DNA of 6,044 nt from Planctomycetaceae bacterium. Lineage in GTDB: Bacteria; Planctomycetota; Planctomycetia; Isosphaerales; Isosphaeraceae. The notes beneath the pieces were generated by a model. The model did not search any database. It was not told the origin of the DNA and saw only the letters and a list, made by a program, of their open reading frames with translations. The DNA lies in NCBI GenBank assembly GCA_019232645.1, contig JAFANO010000134.1, forward strand, positions 1-6,044, given 5' to 3'. The position numbers and the translations under genes are program-made. Positions 1-5,302 of this stretch are shown one piece after another (position 1 is the stretch's first letter; each line of letters begins with the position of its first letter).

Positions 1-289
1 GCTCACGTCCGCCCAGACCAGCACCCTCCAGGCGGAGCTTGCGAGCGCGTTCGGCTCGTCAGCGTCGAACAACGCGCAGGTCGGCAAGTTGTTCAACGAC
101 GACCTGGCCATCGCGCAGGCCTCGGAGATCAATTCCGCGGACCTCGCGACGATCGCGAAGGACCAGGCGAATATCAAGGCCGCCCTAGGCACGACCTCGA
201 CGGGAAGCACGACCTCGCACGGCGCGGGATACGCGGGCAGGATCGCCTCCGCTACGGCCGCCAGCCTACTGATCCCGAGCTACTATTGA
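1..289 (+). CDS. 3' end of an unrecognised Ala/Ser/Thr-rich helical protein (5' truncated)
   Basis: An open frame enters from the left edge (first whole codon at 2) and runs 95 codons to a TGA at 287-289; the true start is outside the window. The visible part is rich in Ala, Ser and Thr. From about residue 25 to 63 it has regularly spaced Leu/Ile (L30, L35, I38, I43, L48, I51, I58, L62) among polar residues, as in an amphipathic helix or short coiled coil. A Gly/Ser/Thr linker follows (about 63-80), and the chain ends in a hydrophobic segment, SLLIPSYY. There is no catalytic motif and no transmembrane helix. The Ala/Ser/Thr composition resembles secreted planctomycete proteins, and the next gene encodes one, but export cannot be judged without the N-terminus. 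I do not recognise the family. A TTG at 89-91 is an internal codon, not a likely start, because the frame is open and similar in composition upstream of it. Confidence 0.6.
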   Translation, partial: LTSAQTSTLQAELASAFGSSASNNAQVGKLFNDDLAIAQASEINSADLATIAKDQANIKAALGTTSTGSTTSHGAGYAGRIASATAASLLIPSYY

Positions 290-544
290 GCTGAGCGACA
301 GCATGATCTCCCAAGATCGGCCCCCGCGCCGGCCGAGGCCGCGTGGGAGCCGACGCCACCGGTTTCCGCGGTCGACGAATCTTCCGGACAGCTTTGACGC
401 GCCTCGCCGCGACAGAACCACGGGCCCCGGCCCGTCCGCGCGGGTTGGCTGAGTGCGACCTCGGGTCGAGGAACTGACCCGTCGCGCAGAGGGAGCGAAG
501 GGCCGGGGTCAGTAAGGTAAAGTATATGACACGAGAGGACTGAA

Positions 545-583
545 ATGCCGGAGATGTCGGCCCCGGCCCCTCCGACTCTTTGA
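545..583 (+). other. Candidate 12-codon leader ORF upstream of the S53 peptidase
   Basis: An ATG at 545-547 is preceded by GAGAGGA (533-539) at a normal Shine-Dalgarno distance, about 5 bases from AGGA. The frame reads M-P-E-M-S-A-P-A-P-P-T-L and stops at TGA 581-583. That stop lies inside the perfect hairpin 572-588, so a ribosome finishing here would open the hairpin. The peptide contains a P-A-P-P run, a kind of sequence that can slow ribosomes. This geometry recalls leader-peptide control, but an ORF this short occurs easily by chance and the hairpin has no T tract. Translation and any regulatory role are inference. Confidence 0.2.
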
Positions 584-588
584 GTCGG
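572..588 (+). promoter_or_regulatory. Perfect 7-bp hairpin in the leader of the S53 peptidase gene
   Basis: CCGACTC (572-578), a TTT loop (579-581) and GAGTCGG (582-588) form a perfect stem-loop about 100 bases before the protease start codon. The bases after it are TAAGTTGG, not a T run, so it is unlikely to be a standard terminator. It could be a stabilising or regulatory element of a 5' leader, or a protein-binding palindrome. Confidence 0.35.
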
Positions 589-685
589 TAAGTTGGCCGT
601 GAGGAAGCCGCGTGGATCCGGTGGCCGACGCTTCGGCGATGCTCCCGACCTCGCCGCCGCTCGCACGACATCATGAGGTGACACC

Positions 686-2020
686 ATGAATCGCCAGCAT
701 CGCCGGGCGCTCCGCCCGGCCTTGGAGCTCCTCGACGACCGCTGCCTCCTCACGGCGCTGACGCCCGCGCAGGTGACGAATGCCTACGGGCTCAACAACA
801 TCACCTTCAGCTCGAACGGGCAGCTGATCCCGGGAAACGGCAGCGGACAGACCATCGCCATCGTCGACGTCTACCACGACCCCTACCTCGCTTCGGACCT
901 GAACACGTTCGACCAGGCCAACAATCTGCCCGCCGCGGCGGTGACCCAGGTGGACTTGGCGGGATCGAGCACCGACAGCGGCTGGGCGGAGGAGGAGACT
1001 CTCGACGTGGAATGGGCGCATGCGATCGCGCCGGGGGCCAATATCGTGGTGATCGAAGCCCCGTACGCCAGCCTCCAGGCCCTGTTGGGGGCGGTCAACG
1101 TCGCGCAGCAGATCCCGGGGGTCTCGGTCGTCTCGTTGAGCTGGGGCGGGAGCGAGTTCCCGGGCCAGACGCTCTACGACGGGGTCTTCACGACCCCGGC
1201 CGGTCATACCGGGATCACTTACGTCGCCGCCAGCGGTGACCAAGGCGCCGCGGGCGGGGCCTCGTGGCCGGCCTCGTCGCCCAACGTCCTGTCGGTGGGG
1301 GCGACGACCCTCACGCTCGCCCCCAACGGTACCTACATGGGCGAGTCGGTGTGGCCCGGCAGTGGCGGCGGCTATAGCTACGTCGAGGCGGAGCCCGCCT
1401 ATCAGAGTGGCGTCCAGTTGTCCGGCACCCGCACCACGCCCGACGTCTCCTTCGTCGGCGACCCGAACACGGGGGTCGAGGTCTACACGACCGACCCCGC
1501 GACCGGCCTCGGCTCCTGGTACCAGGTCGGCGGCACCAGCGTGGGGGCCCCGGCCTGGGCCGGGATCATCGCCATCGCCGACCAGGGACGTGCCCTCGCC
1601 GGCGAGGGCACCCTGGACTCGACCCAGACCCTGAGCGCACTCTACAGCCTGCCGTCGAGCGATTTCCACCAGGTCTCGGCGGCCACCAGCTTCGGCTTCG
1701 GCTCCTTGGCCGGTGCGGCGCCCGCGCTGGGGTCGCCCAATGGCGCCGCCCTCGTGAACGGCCTGGTCGCTTACGGCAGCAGCCCGACGAACACCTCCAC
1801 CGCGACCATCGCCCCATCGGCCGTCAGCGTCCCGATCACCTCCGGGACCTCCAGCCCCGTCCAAACCCCGACACCCGTCTCGGGAGGGTCCGGCCATCGC
1901 GGCTCGGGCCATTCTCATTCTCCAGTGACCGTCCGAATGCCGCACACGACGAAGGCTAGAGGCCATCGGGCGATCGCTTCAACGGGATCGGCCTTCTCAC
2001 AAGGGACGTGGAGCTTGTAG
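686..2020 (+). CDS. Sedolisin (S53) family serine-carboxyl peptidase, secreted planctomycete type
   Basis: The 444-residue product is an endopeptidase-type protein of MEROPS family S53, whose Ser-Glu-Asp triad usually works at acid pH. Residues 1-24 are basic and then carry LELLDDRCLLTA, the LEPR-XLL-like planctomycete N-terminal motif, so an extracellular or envelope location is likely. The catalytic domain spans about 25-365. It shows the E-x-x-x-D pair E103/D107 in EEETLDVEW, SLSWGGSEF at 150-158, the oxyanion Asp D185 in AASGDQGAAGG, and the nucleophile S285 in GGTSVGAPAWAG. Sedolisins normally have a large N-terminal pro-domain; none is present, because the catalytic fold begins right after the motif. 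The usual calcium-site Asp residues near the C-terminus (FxDI and GxGxD) read FHQV and GAAPALGSP here. Residues 365-444 are a Ser/Thr/Pro/Gly-rich, disordered-looking tail with His and basic clusters. The start at 686 is fixed by GAGGTG (675-680), 5 bases upstream, and by the N-terminal motif. The S53 assignment is secure; substrate and activity are not known. Confidence 0.92.
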   Translation: MNRQHRRALRPALELLDDRCLLTALTPAQVTNAYGLNNITFSSNGQLIPGNGSGQTIAIVDVYHDPYLASDLNTFDQANNLPAAAVTQVDLAGSSTDSGWAEEETLDVEWAHAIAPGANIVVIEAPYASLQALLGAVNVAQQIPGVSVVSLSWGGSEFPGQTLYDGVFTTPAGHTGITYVAASGDQGAAGGASWPASSPNVLSVGATTLTLAPNGTYMGESVWPGSGGGYSYVEAEPAYQSGVQLSGTRTTPDVSFVGDPNTGVEVYTTDPATGLGSWYQVGGTSVGAPAWAGIIAIADQGRALAGEGTLDSTQTLSALYSLPSSDFHQVSAATSFGFGSLAGAAPALGSPNGAALVNGLVAYGSSPTNTSTATIAPSAVSVPITSGTSSPVQTPTPVSGGSGHRGSGHSHSPVTVRMPHTTKARGHRAIASTGSAFSQGTWSL

Positions 2021-2239
2021 GGCAGATAGCCCCATCAATGCACAAGGGAGACAAACGACCGAAAAAACCTGCCCGACAACGTCTCGGCGAGTCATCAGGG
2101 TTCGCGTCCCTCCGGCCGGATCGGTCTGAGAGGGGTCGAAAGAGTTCGGGCTCAGACAAGAAAGTGAGATCCTTGCCTGAGACCACTCGGGCCTTATCCG
2201 TGGGAGGTCCGAAGTCCGAGGGACTGGGAGCGAGGCGTC
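2021..2239 (+). promoter_or_regulatory. Leader region of rhaA with alternative hairpins
   Basis: This 219-base gap should hold the end of the protease transcript and the rhaA promoter and leader. CTCAGAC (2151-2157) can pair perfectly with GTCTGAG upstream (2124-2130), which encloses a smaller cgaa/ttcg hairpin (2137-2140/2145-2148). Alternatively, CTCAGACAAG (2151-2160) can pair with CTTGCCTGAG (2172-2181) with a single A-C mismatch. The two pairings exclude each other, as in attenuators or riboswitch-like leaders. A small perfect hairpin AGTCC-GAG-GGACT (2213-2225) sits just before the ribosome-binding site. No known riboswitch class is recognised and there is no T tract. Repeats of this length can arise by chance in such a leader, so function is unproven. 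Confidence 0.3.
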
Positions 2240-3511
2240 ATGTCCGGCCGAACAAAGCAAGTCGATCAGGCGTTCGCGCTGGCCAAGGAGCGGTACGCGG
2301 GGCTGGGCGTCGATGTCGAACGCGCCCTCGCGCGGTTGGCGGCGATCCCGATCTCGCTGCACTGTTGGCAGGGCGATGACGTCGGGGGCTTCGAGAACAT
2401 CGGCGCCGAGCTGGGCGGCGGGCTGGCCGTCACCGGCAGCTATCCCGGCAAGGCCCGCACGCCCGACGAGCTTCGCGGCGATCTCGACCGGGCGCTGTCC
2501 CTGATCCCCGGCACCCATCGGATTAACCTCCATGCCTCCTACGCCGAGACCGGCGGCAAGCGGGTCGAGCGCGACGCGCTCGAGCCGGCGCACTTCGCGG
2601 GATGGATCGACTGGGCCAAGAACAATCGCCTGGGGATGGACTTCAACCCCACATACTTCGCCCATCCCAAGGCCGCCGACGGCTACACCCTGGCGCACCC
2701 CGACCCCGCGATCCGCCGGTTCTGGATCGATCACGGCATCGCCTGCCGCAAGATCGGAGCGGCTATCGGCGAGGCGCTGGGGACCCCCTGCATCACCAAC
2801 GTCTGGATCCCCGACGGCTCCAAGGACACGCCCGTCGATCGCAAGGGGCCGCGCCTCCGGCTGGCCGAGTCGCTCGACGCGGTCTTCGCCGAGCCGATCG
2901 ACCCGGCGCGCAACCGCGACGCCGTCGAGGCCAAGCTCTTCGGCATCGGCTCCGAGAGCTACGTCGTGGGCTCGCACGAGTTCTACCTCGGCTATGCGAT
3001 CGCCCGGAAGAAGCTGCTCTGCCTCGACGCCGGCCACTTCCACCCGACCGAGGTGATCTCCGACAAGGTCTCGGCCGTGCTGACCTGGCTCGACGAGATC
3101 CTGCTGCACGTCAGCCGGGGGGTGCGCTGGGACAGCGACCACGTGGTCACGCTGACCGACGAATTGCAGGCGATCGCGCAGGAGGTGGTCCGCGGCGACG
3201 ACCTCGACCGGGTCCACATCGGGCTCGACTTCTTCGACGCCAGCATCAACCGGGTGGCGGCCTGGGTGGTCGGCGCGCGGTGCATGCTCAAGGCGTTACT
3301 GCTGGCGCTGCTGGAGCCGACCGAGCGGCTCCGCCGGCTCGAGGCCGAGGGGGACCTGACGTCCCGGCTGGCGATGCTCGAGGAGCTGAAGACCCTGCCC
3401 CTGGGCGCGGTCTGGGATTACTACTGCGCGAAGTCGGACGTGCCGGTCGGCCCGGCGTGGATCGACGAGGTCAAGCGGTACGAGAAGGACGTCCTGTCCC
3501 GTCGCCCCTGA
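2240..3511 (+). CDS. rhaA: L-rhamnose isomerase
   Basis: RhaA is the cytoplasmic metal-dependent aldose-ketose isomerase that converts L-rhamnose to L-rhamnulose, the first step of rhamnose breakdown. The 423-residue product is almost the same length as the E. coli enzyme (419) and collinear with it as recalled. Family blocks include [15 protein letters not shown] (39-53), TGSYPGKAR (65-73), [12 protein letters not shown] (132-143), NVWIPDG (187-193), [10 protein letters not shown] (232-241), [16 protein letters not shown] (261-276), [14 protein letters not shown] (290-303) and [11 protein letters not shown] (328-338). The metal ligands known from E. coli are all present at a constant offset of four: structural site E230, D263, H290, D330; catalytic site H266, D298, D300. 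The start at 2240 gives the usual N-terminus ([21 protein letters not shown]). It has GAGG at 2232-2235, 4 bases away, and GGGAG at 2226-2230, 9 bases away. It is followed after 24 bases by a broken rhaT. No kinase or aldolase gene is in the window. The enzyme itself looks intact. Confidence 0.97.
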   Translation: MSGRTKQVDQAFALAKERYAGLGVDVERALARLAAIPISLHCWQGDDVGGFENIGAELGGGLAVTGSYPGKARTPDELRGDLDRALSLIPGTHRINLHASYAETGGKRVERDALEPAHFAGWIDWAKNNRLGMDFNPTYFAHPKAADGYTLAHPDPAIRRFWIDHGIACRKIGAAIGEALGTPCITNVWIPDGSKDTPVDRKGPRLRLAESLDAVFAEPIDPARNRDAVEAKLFGIGSESYVVGSHEFYLGYAIARKKLLCLDAGHFHPTEVISDKVSAVLTWLDEILLHVSRGVRWDSDHVVTLTDELQAIAQEVVRGDDLDRVHIGLDFFDASINRVAAWVVGARCMLKALLLALLEPTERLRRLEAEGDLTSRLAMLEELKTLPLGAVWDYYCAKSDVPVGPAWIDEVKRYEKDVLSRRP

Positions 3512-3535
3512 GAGCCAACGCGCATCAGACCTGAG

Positions 3536-3700
3536 ATGATACCGAACCCCTTCCTCGGCGTGGGCTTCCGCTGGATCGGCGGCCTGGCGTCGGGCAGCTT
3601 CCTCGTCCCCGACCGAGCCGTCAAGGGTGGGTCGTGGGCCCGCAAACTTTGCGGGCTGGTTCAAGTTTCCGGGAAATGCCGCCGATACCCTTTGAGGTGA
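3536..3700 (+). pseudogene. rhaT: Truncated remnant of the L-rhamnose/proton symporter gene
   Basis: Starting 24 bases after the rhaA stop, a frame of 54 codons begins M-I-P and then reads NPFLGVGFRWIGGLASGSF (residues 4-22), followed by LVPDRAVKGGSW (23-34). This matches the start of RhaT, an inner-membrane sugar/H+ symporter of about 340 residues and ten helices. Its first helix carries the pattern G-x-x-x-H-x-x-G-x-x-A-S-x-x-F-Y-x-P-x-x-x-V-K-x-W-S-W-E. Key positions are already changed: R12 where the family has His, L23 for Tyr, and G32 for Trp. The G32 change could be a small base rearrangement, since GGTGGG stands where GGGTGG would encode Gly-Trp. After W34 (ends 3637) the similarity stops. 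The frame then continues in unrelated basic sequence to TGA at 3698-3700, and none of the remaining ~300 residues is found before the next gene. No good ribosome-binding site precedes the ATG. Identification rests on about 34 residues recalled from the family, plus the rhaA neighbour. A functional one-helix peptide is possible but unlikely. Confidence 0.75.
3638..3656 (+). terminator. 19-base near-perfect palindrome at the rhaT break point; possible terminator
   Basis: GCCCGCAAA (3638-3646), a central C (3647) and TTTGCGGGC (3648-3656) form a perfect 9-base inverted repeat, giving at least an 8-bp RNA stem with a 3-base loop. It lies 127 bases after the rhaA stop and 97 bases before the lipoprotein gene, and is followed by TGGTTCAAGTTT rather than a clear T run. 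It could end rhaA transcription, act on both strands, or be an operator for the downstream gene. Its left arm starts at the base directly after the last rhaT-like codon, so it may also mark the rearrangement that removed the rest of rhaT. Confidence 0.45.
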
Positions 3701-3752
3701 GGACCATGAGGATGATGCGCACCGAAGTCATGGAGGCGATCGGTGGAGGCGT

Positions 3753-5009
3753 ATGGACAGCCTGGCGAGGGCAAAACCCCGATGGCACGCGTTCGGACGA
3801 TGGGCGGCGCTCGTTGCCACCTGCGTCGCGGCCGGCGGCTGCCTCGGCCCCCAGGCGGTCAGCCATACCCGCATCAGGTACAACGAGGTCTTCCGTTCCA
3901 CCAACGATCAGCAGCTCCTGCTGAACATCGTGCGGCTCCGCTACGCCGATTCTCCCGTGTTCATCGACTTGCCCAACATCACCAGCCAGTTCGAGGCCTC
4001 GGGCCTGGGGAACTACAACGGGGGCTACGGCTACCAGTTCCGGGGCCCGACGAGCCTCGGATTCGGCCAGCTCTCGCTCCGCGACACGCCGACCCTGAGC
4101 TATCACCCGCGCGAGGGGAAGGAGATCGCGCGCGCCCTCCTGACCCCCCTTTCGGCCGAGCTGTTGCAGGTGCTCCGCACCGGGACCACCCTCGAGCAGT
4201 TCTACCTGATGGCCGTCAAAGAGATCAACGACGTGCCGAACGCCAGCCTCTCCACGCAGCTGACCCCCGTTGCTCCCGACGACAACATCACCTTCCGCTA
4301 TTGCGTCCAGCTCCTCAAGGCGCTCCGGCAGCGCGGGGCGGTCGAGCTGGGGATCGCCACCACCGAGGAGAGCGGCGACTCCTCCGACCCGATCCCTACA
4401 CAGCAGGTCCAGGGGCGCGACGTCGTGAACGCCGCCAAGGACAGCTACGTCTTCCGCATCGCCCCCGGGAGCAACCGGGCGACCCTGCTGAAGCGGGAGA
4501 AGGGGCTCGTCATCCGGGTCCGCCCCGAGGGCCGCTACTCCCCCGAGGAGCAGGAGCTGACGCAGCTCTTACGCCTGACCCCGGGCCTGGCCAAGTACAA
4601 GATGAAGTCGGAGCAGGCCCTCGAGGCCGAGGAGGACGAGATGAGGACGATCCGGGACACGATCTATCTGAACATGCGGTCGGTCCTGGAGATCGCGATC
4701 TTCCTCTCCAAGGGCGTCTGCGTCCCCGAGGAGCACGTCCGGCACGGGATCGTCCCGACGACACCCGGGCCGGACGGCCGGCCGTACGACTGGTCGCAGG
4801 TGACCGCCGGGCTGTTCTGCGTCCGCGCGCAGCGGCACCGGCCCTGCAATGCGGAGGTGGCCGTCAAGTACCGGGGATACTGGTTTTACATCGCGCCGGA
4901 CGACGTGAACTCGCGGGCGGTCCTGACCATCTTCGAGGTCCTATTCTCCCTGCAAGAATCGGACGGCAAGCAACTCGGCCCGCTGCTCACCCTGCCCCTC
5001 GGCGGATGA
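3753..5009 (+). CDS. Uncharacterised conserved-type lipoprotein
   Basis: The 418-residue product begins with a lipoprotein signal: a basic n-region (R6, K8, R10, R16), a hydrophobic stretch WAALVATCVAAGG (17-29) and a likely lipidated Cys at C30 in AGGC. C24 in VATC is a weaker alternative. The mature N-terminus has NEVFRSTNDQQLLLNIVRLRY (44-64), then D-S-P-V-F, a Gly/Tyr/Phe-rich stretch (84-106) and PTLSYHPREGKEIARALLTPL (113-133). A charged segment around 281-302 (K/E/D-rich) is probably helical. Near the C-terminus are AVKYRGYWFYI (370-380), DDVNSR (383-388) and TIFEVLFSLQES (392-403). This order (LLLNIVRLRY, PT-SY-P, LLTP, YRGYWF, final SL-E) resembles, from memory, unnamed lipoproteins seen in other bacteria; no function is known to me. 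No catalytic motif is evident. The start at 3753 is the only ATG, GTG or TTG in this frame after the stop at 3693-3695. It has GGAGG at 3745-3749, closely spaced at 3 bases. It is probably a separate unit, bounded by the hairpins 3638-3656 and 5052-5087. Confidence 0.85.
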   Translation: MDSLARAKPRWHAFGRWAALVATCVAAGGCLGPQAVSHTRIRYNEVFRSTNDQQLLLNIVRLRYADSPVFIDLPNITSQFEASGLGNYNGGYGYQFRGPTSLGFGQLSLRDTPTLSYHPREGKEIARALLTPLSAELLQVLRTGTTLEQFYLMAVKEINDVPNASLSTQLTPVAPDDNITFRYCVQLLKALRQRGAVELGIATTEESGDSSDPIPTQQVQGRDVVNAAKDSYVFRIAPGSNRATLLKREKGLVIRVRPEGRYSPEEQELTQLLRLTPGLAKYKMKSEQALEAEEDEMRTIRDTIYLNMRSVLEIAIFLSKGVCVPEEHVRHGIVPTTPGPDGRPYDWSQVTAGLFCVRAQRHRPCNAEVAVKYRGYWFYIAPDDVNSRAVLTIFEVLFSLQESDGKQLGPLLTLPLGG

Positions 5010-5051
5010 GACCGAACCGCCTCGAAAAGGCCCTTGCAACGTCCTCCGCGC

Positions 5052-5087
5052 GGACCGAAACCTCACCATCGTCGAGAGTTTCGGTCC
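5052..5087 (+). terminator. Strong stem-loop after the lipoprotein gene; probable terminator
   Basis: GGACCGAAAC (5052-5061) and GTTTCGGTCC (5078-5087) are perfect 10-base inverted repeats. Past one bulged A (5077), CTC (5062-5064) and GAG (5074-5076) can extend the stem by three more pairs. The element starts 42 bases after the lipoprotein stop codon, the usual place for a transcript end. What follows is CACAGCAGG, without a T tract, so it would be a T-less terminator, a 3'-end RNA-protecting hairpin or a protein site. Confidence 0.5.
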
Positions 5088-5236
5088 ACACAGCAGGCCC
5101 TCGGGGATCGGGGCCTTCGTGACGTCGCGCGTTGTCGGCCTGCATCCGCGACAGCGGCGCCGCGAGGCCGATCAGGACGATTCTCGGGATGATCGATTCC
5201 GACTCCTGGGTGAACATCACACATGGTGGCATCGAA

Positions 5237-5265
5237 ACGTCAGGTCCGCTATGGTAGCGAGACGT
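5237..5265 (+). promoter_or_regulatory. Nested inverted repeat upstream of the acyl-CoA synthetase gene
   Basis: ACGTC (5237-5241) pairs with GACGT (5261-5265). Inside it CGCTA (5247-5251) and TAGCG (5255-5259) pair around a TGG loop. The element ends 37 bases before the start codon, a position suited to an operator or a leader hairpin. The inner arm includes TATGGT (5250-5255), a possible weak -10 box, but no good -35 is seen about 17 bases upstream. Short arms make this tentative. Confidence 0.25.
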
Positions 5266-5302
5266 GCCCCAGAGATCGCCGGGAGGTTAAGGAACGACCA
5301 GG

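Larger units (their letters stand above)
290..685. other. 396-base gap with GC-rich inverted repeats
   Basis: No convincing gene lies here. It holds four inverted repeats readable by eye. (1) acgggc/gcccgt at 420-425/430-435 around a CCCG loop. (2) cgggtc/gacccg at 462-467/476-481. (3) A longer-range pair, 500-508 with 561-569 (nine bases, extendable by one G-U and one C-G pair). (4) The perfect 7-bp hairpin at 572-588. None is followed by a T run, so classic intrinsic termination is not supported. A weak -10-like TATATG occurs at 523-528 with no acceptable -35. The gap probably contains the end of the upstream transcript and the promoter and leader of the protease gene. Confidence 0.5.

Noticed and set aside
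303..452. Short + strand frame of about 49 codons after the first gene
   Set aside because: Arg/Pro-rich, no ribosome-binding site and no similarity recognised; typical GC-rich noise.
523..528. TATATG as a -10 promoter box for the protease gene
   Set aside because: No acceptable -35 element at 16-18 bases upstream, and promoters of this phylum are poorly predicted by the E. coli consensus.
671..1966. Long antisense open frame (about 431 codons) opposite the protease gene
   Set aside because: Its translation is Arg/Gly/Ala/Asp-rich with no recognisable domain, as expected for the reverse frame of a GC-rich gene, while the + strand carries a clear S53 peptidase.
2173..2199. TTGCCT ... TTATCC as a rhaA promoter
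   Set aside because: The spacing of about 15 bases is short and the -10 match is poor; TTGCCT is also part of a hairpin arm.
1997..3217. Antisense open frame of about 406 codons opposite rhaA
   Set aside because: It is a by-product of GC-rich codons in rhaA; the composition is repetitive and no family is recognisable.
3743..5122. 459-codon + strand frame overlapping the lipoprotein gene
   Set aside because: Arg/Pro/Ala/Gly-rich translation without motifs. The other frame has a lipoprotein signal, a sensible composition and conserved-looking blocks.
4987..5232. 81-codon antisense frame in the gap before the acyl-CoA synthetase gene
   Set aside because: No ribosome-binding site before its ATG, no recognisable family, overlap with the lipoprotein 3' end, and it runs through the strong hairpin 5052-5087.
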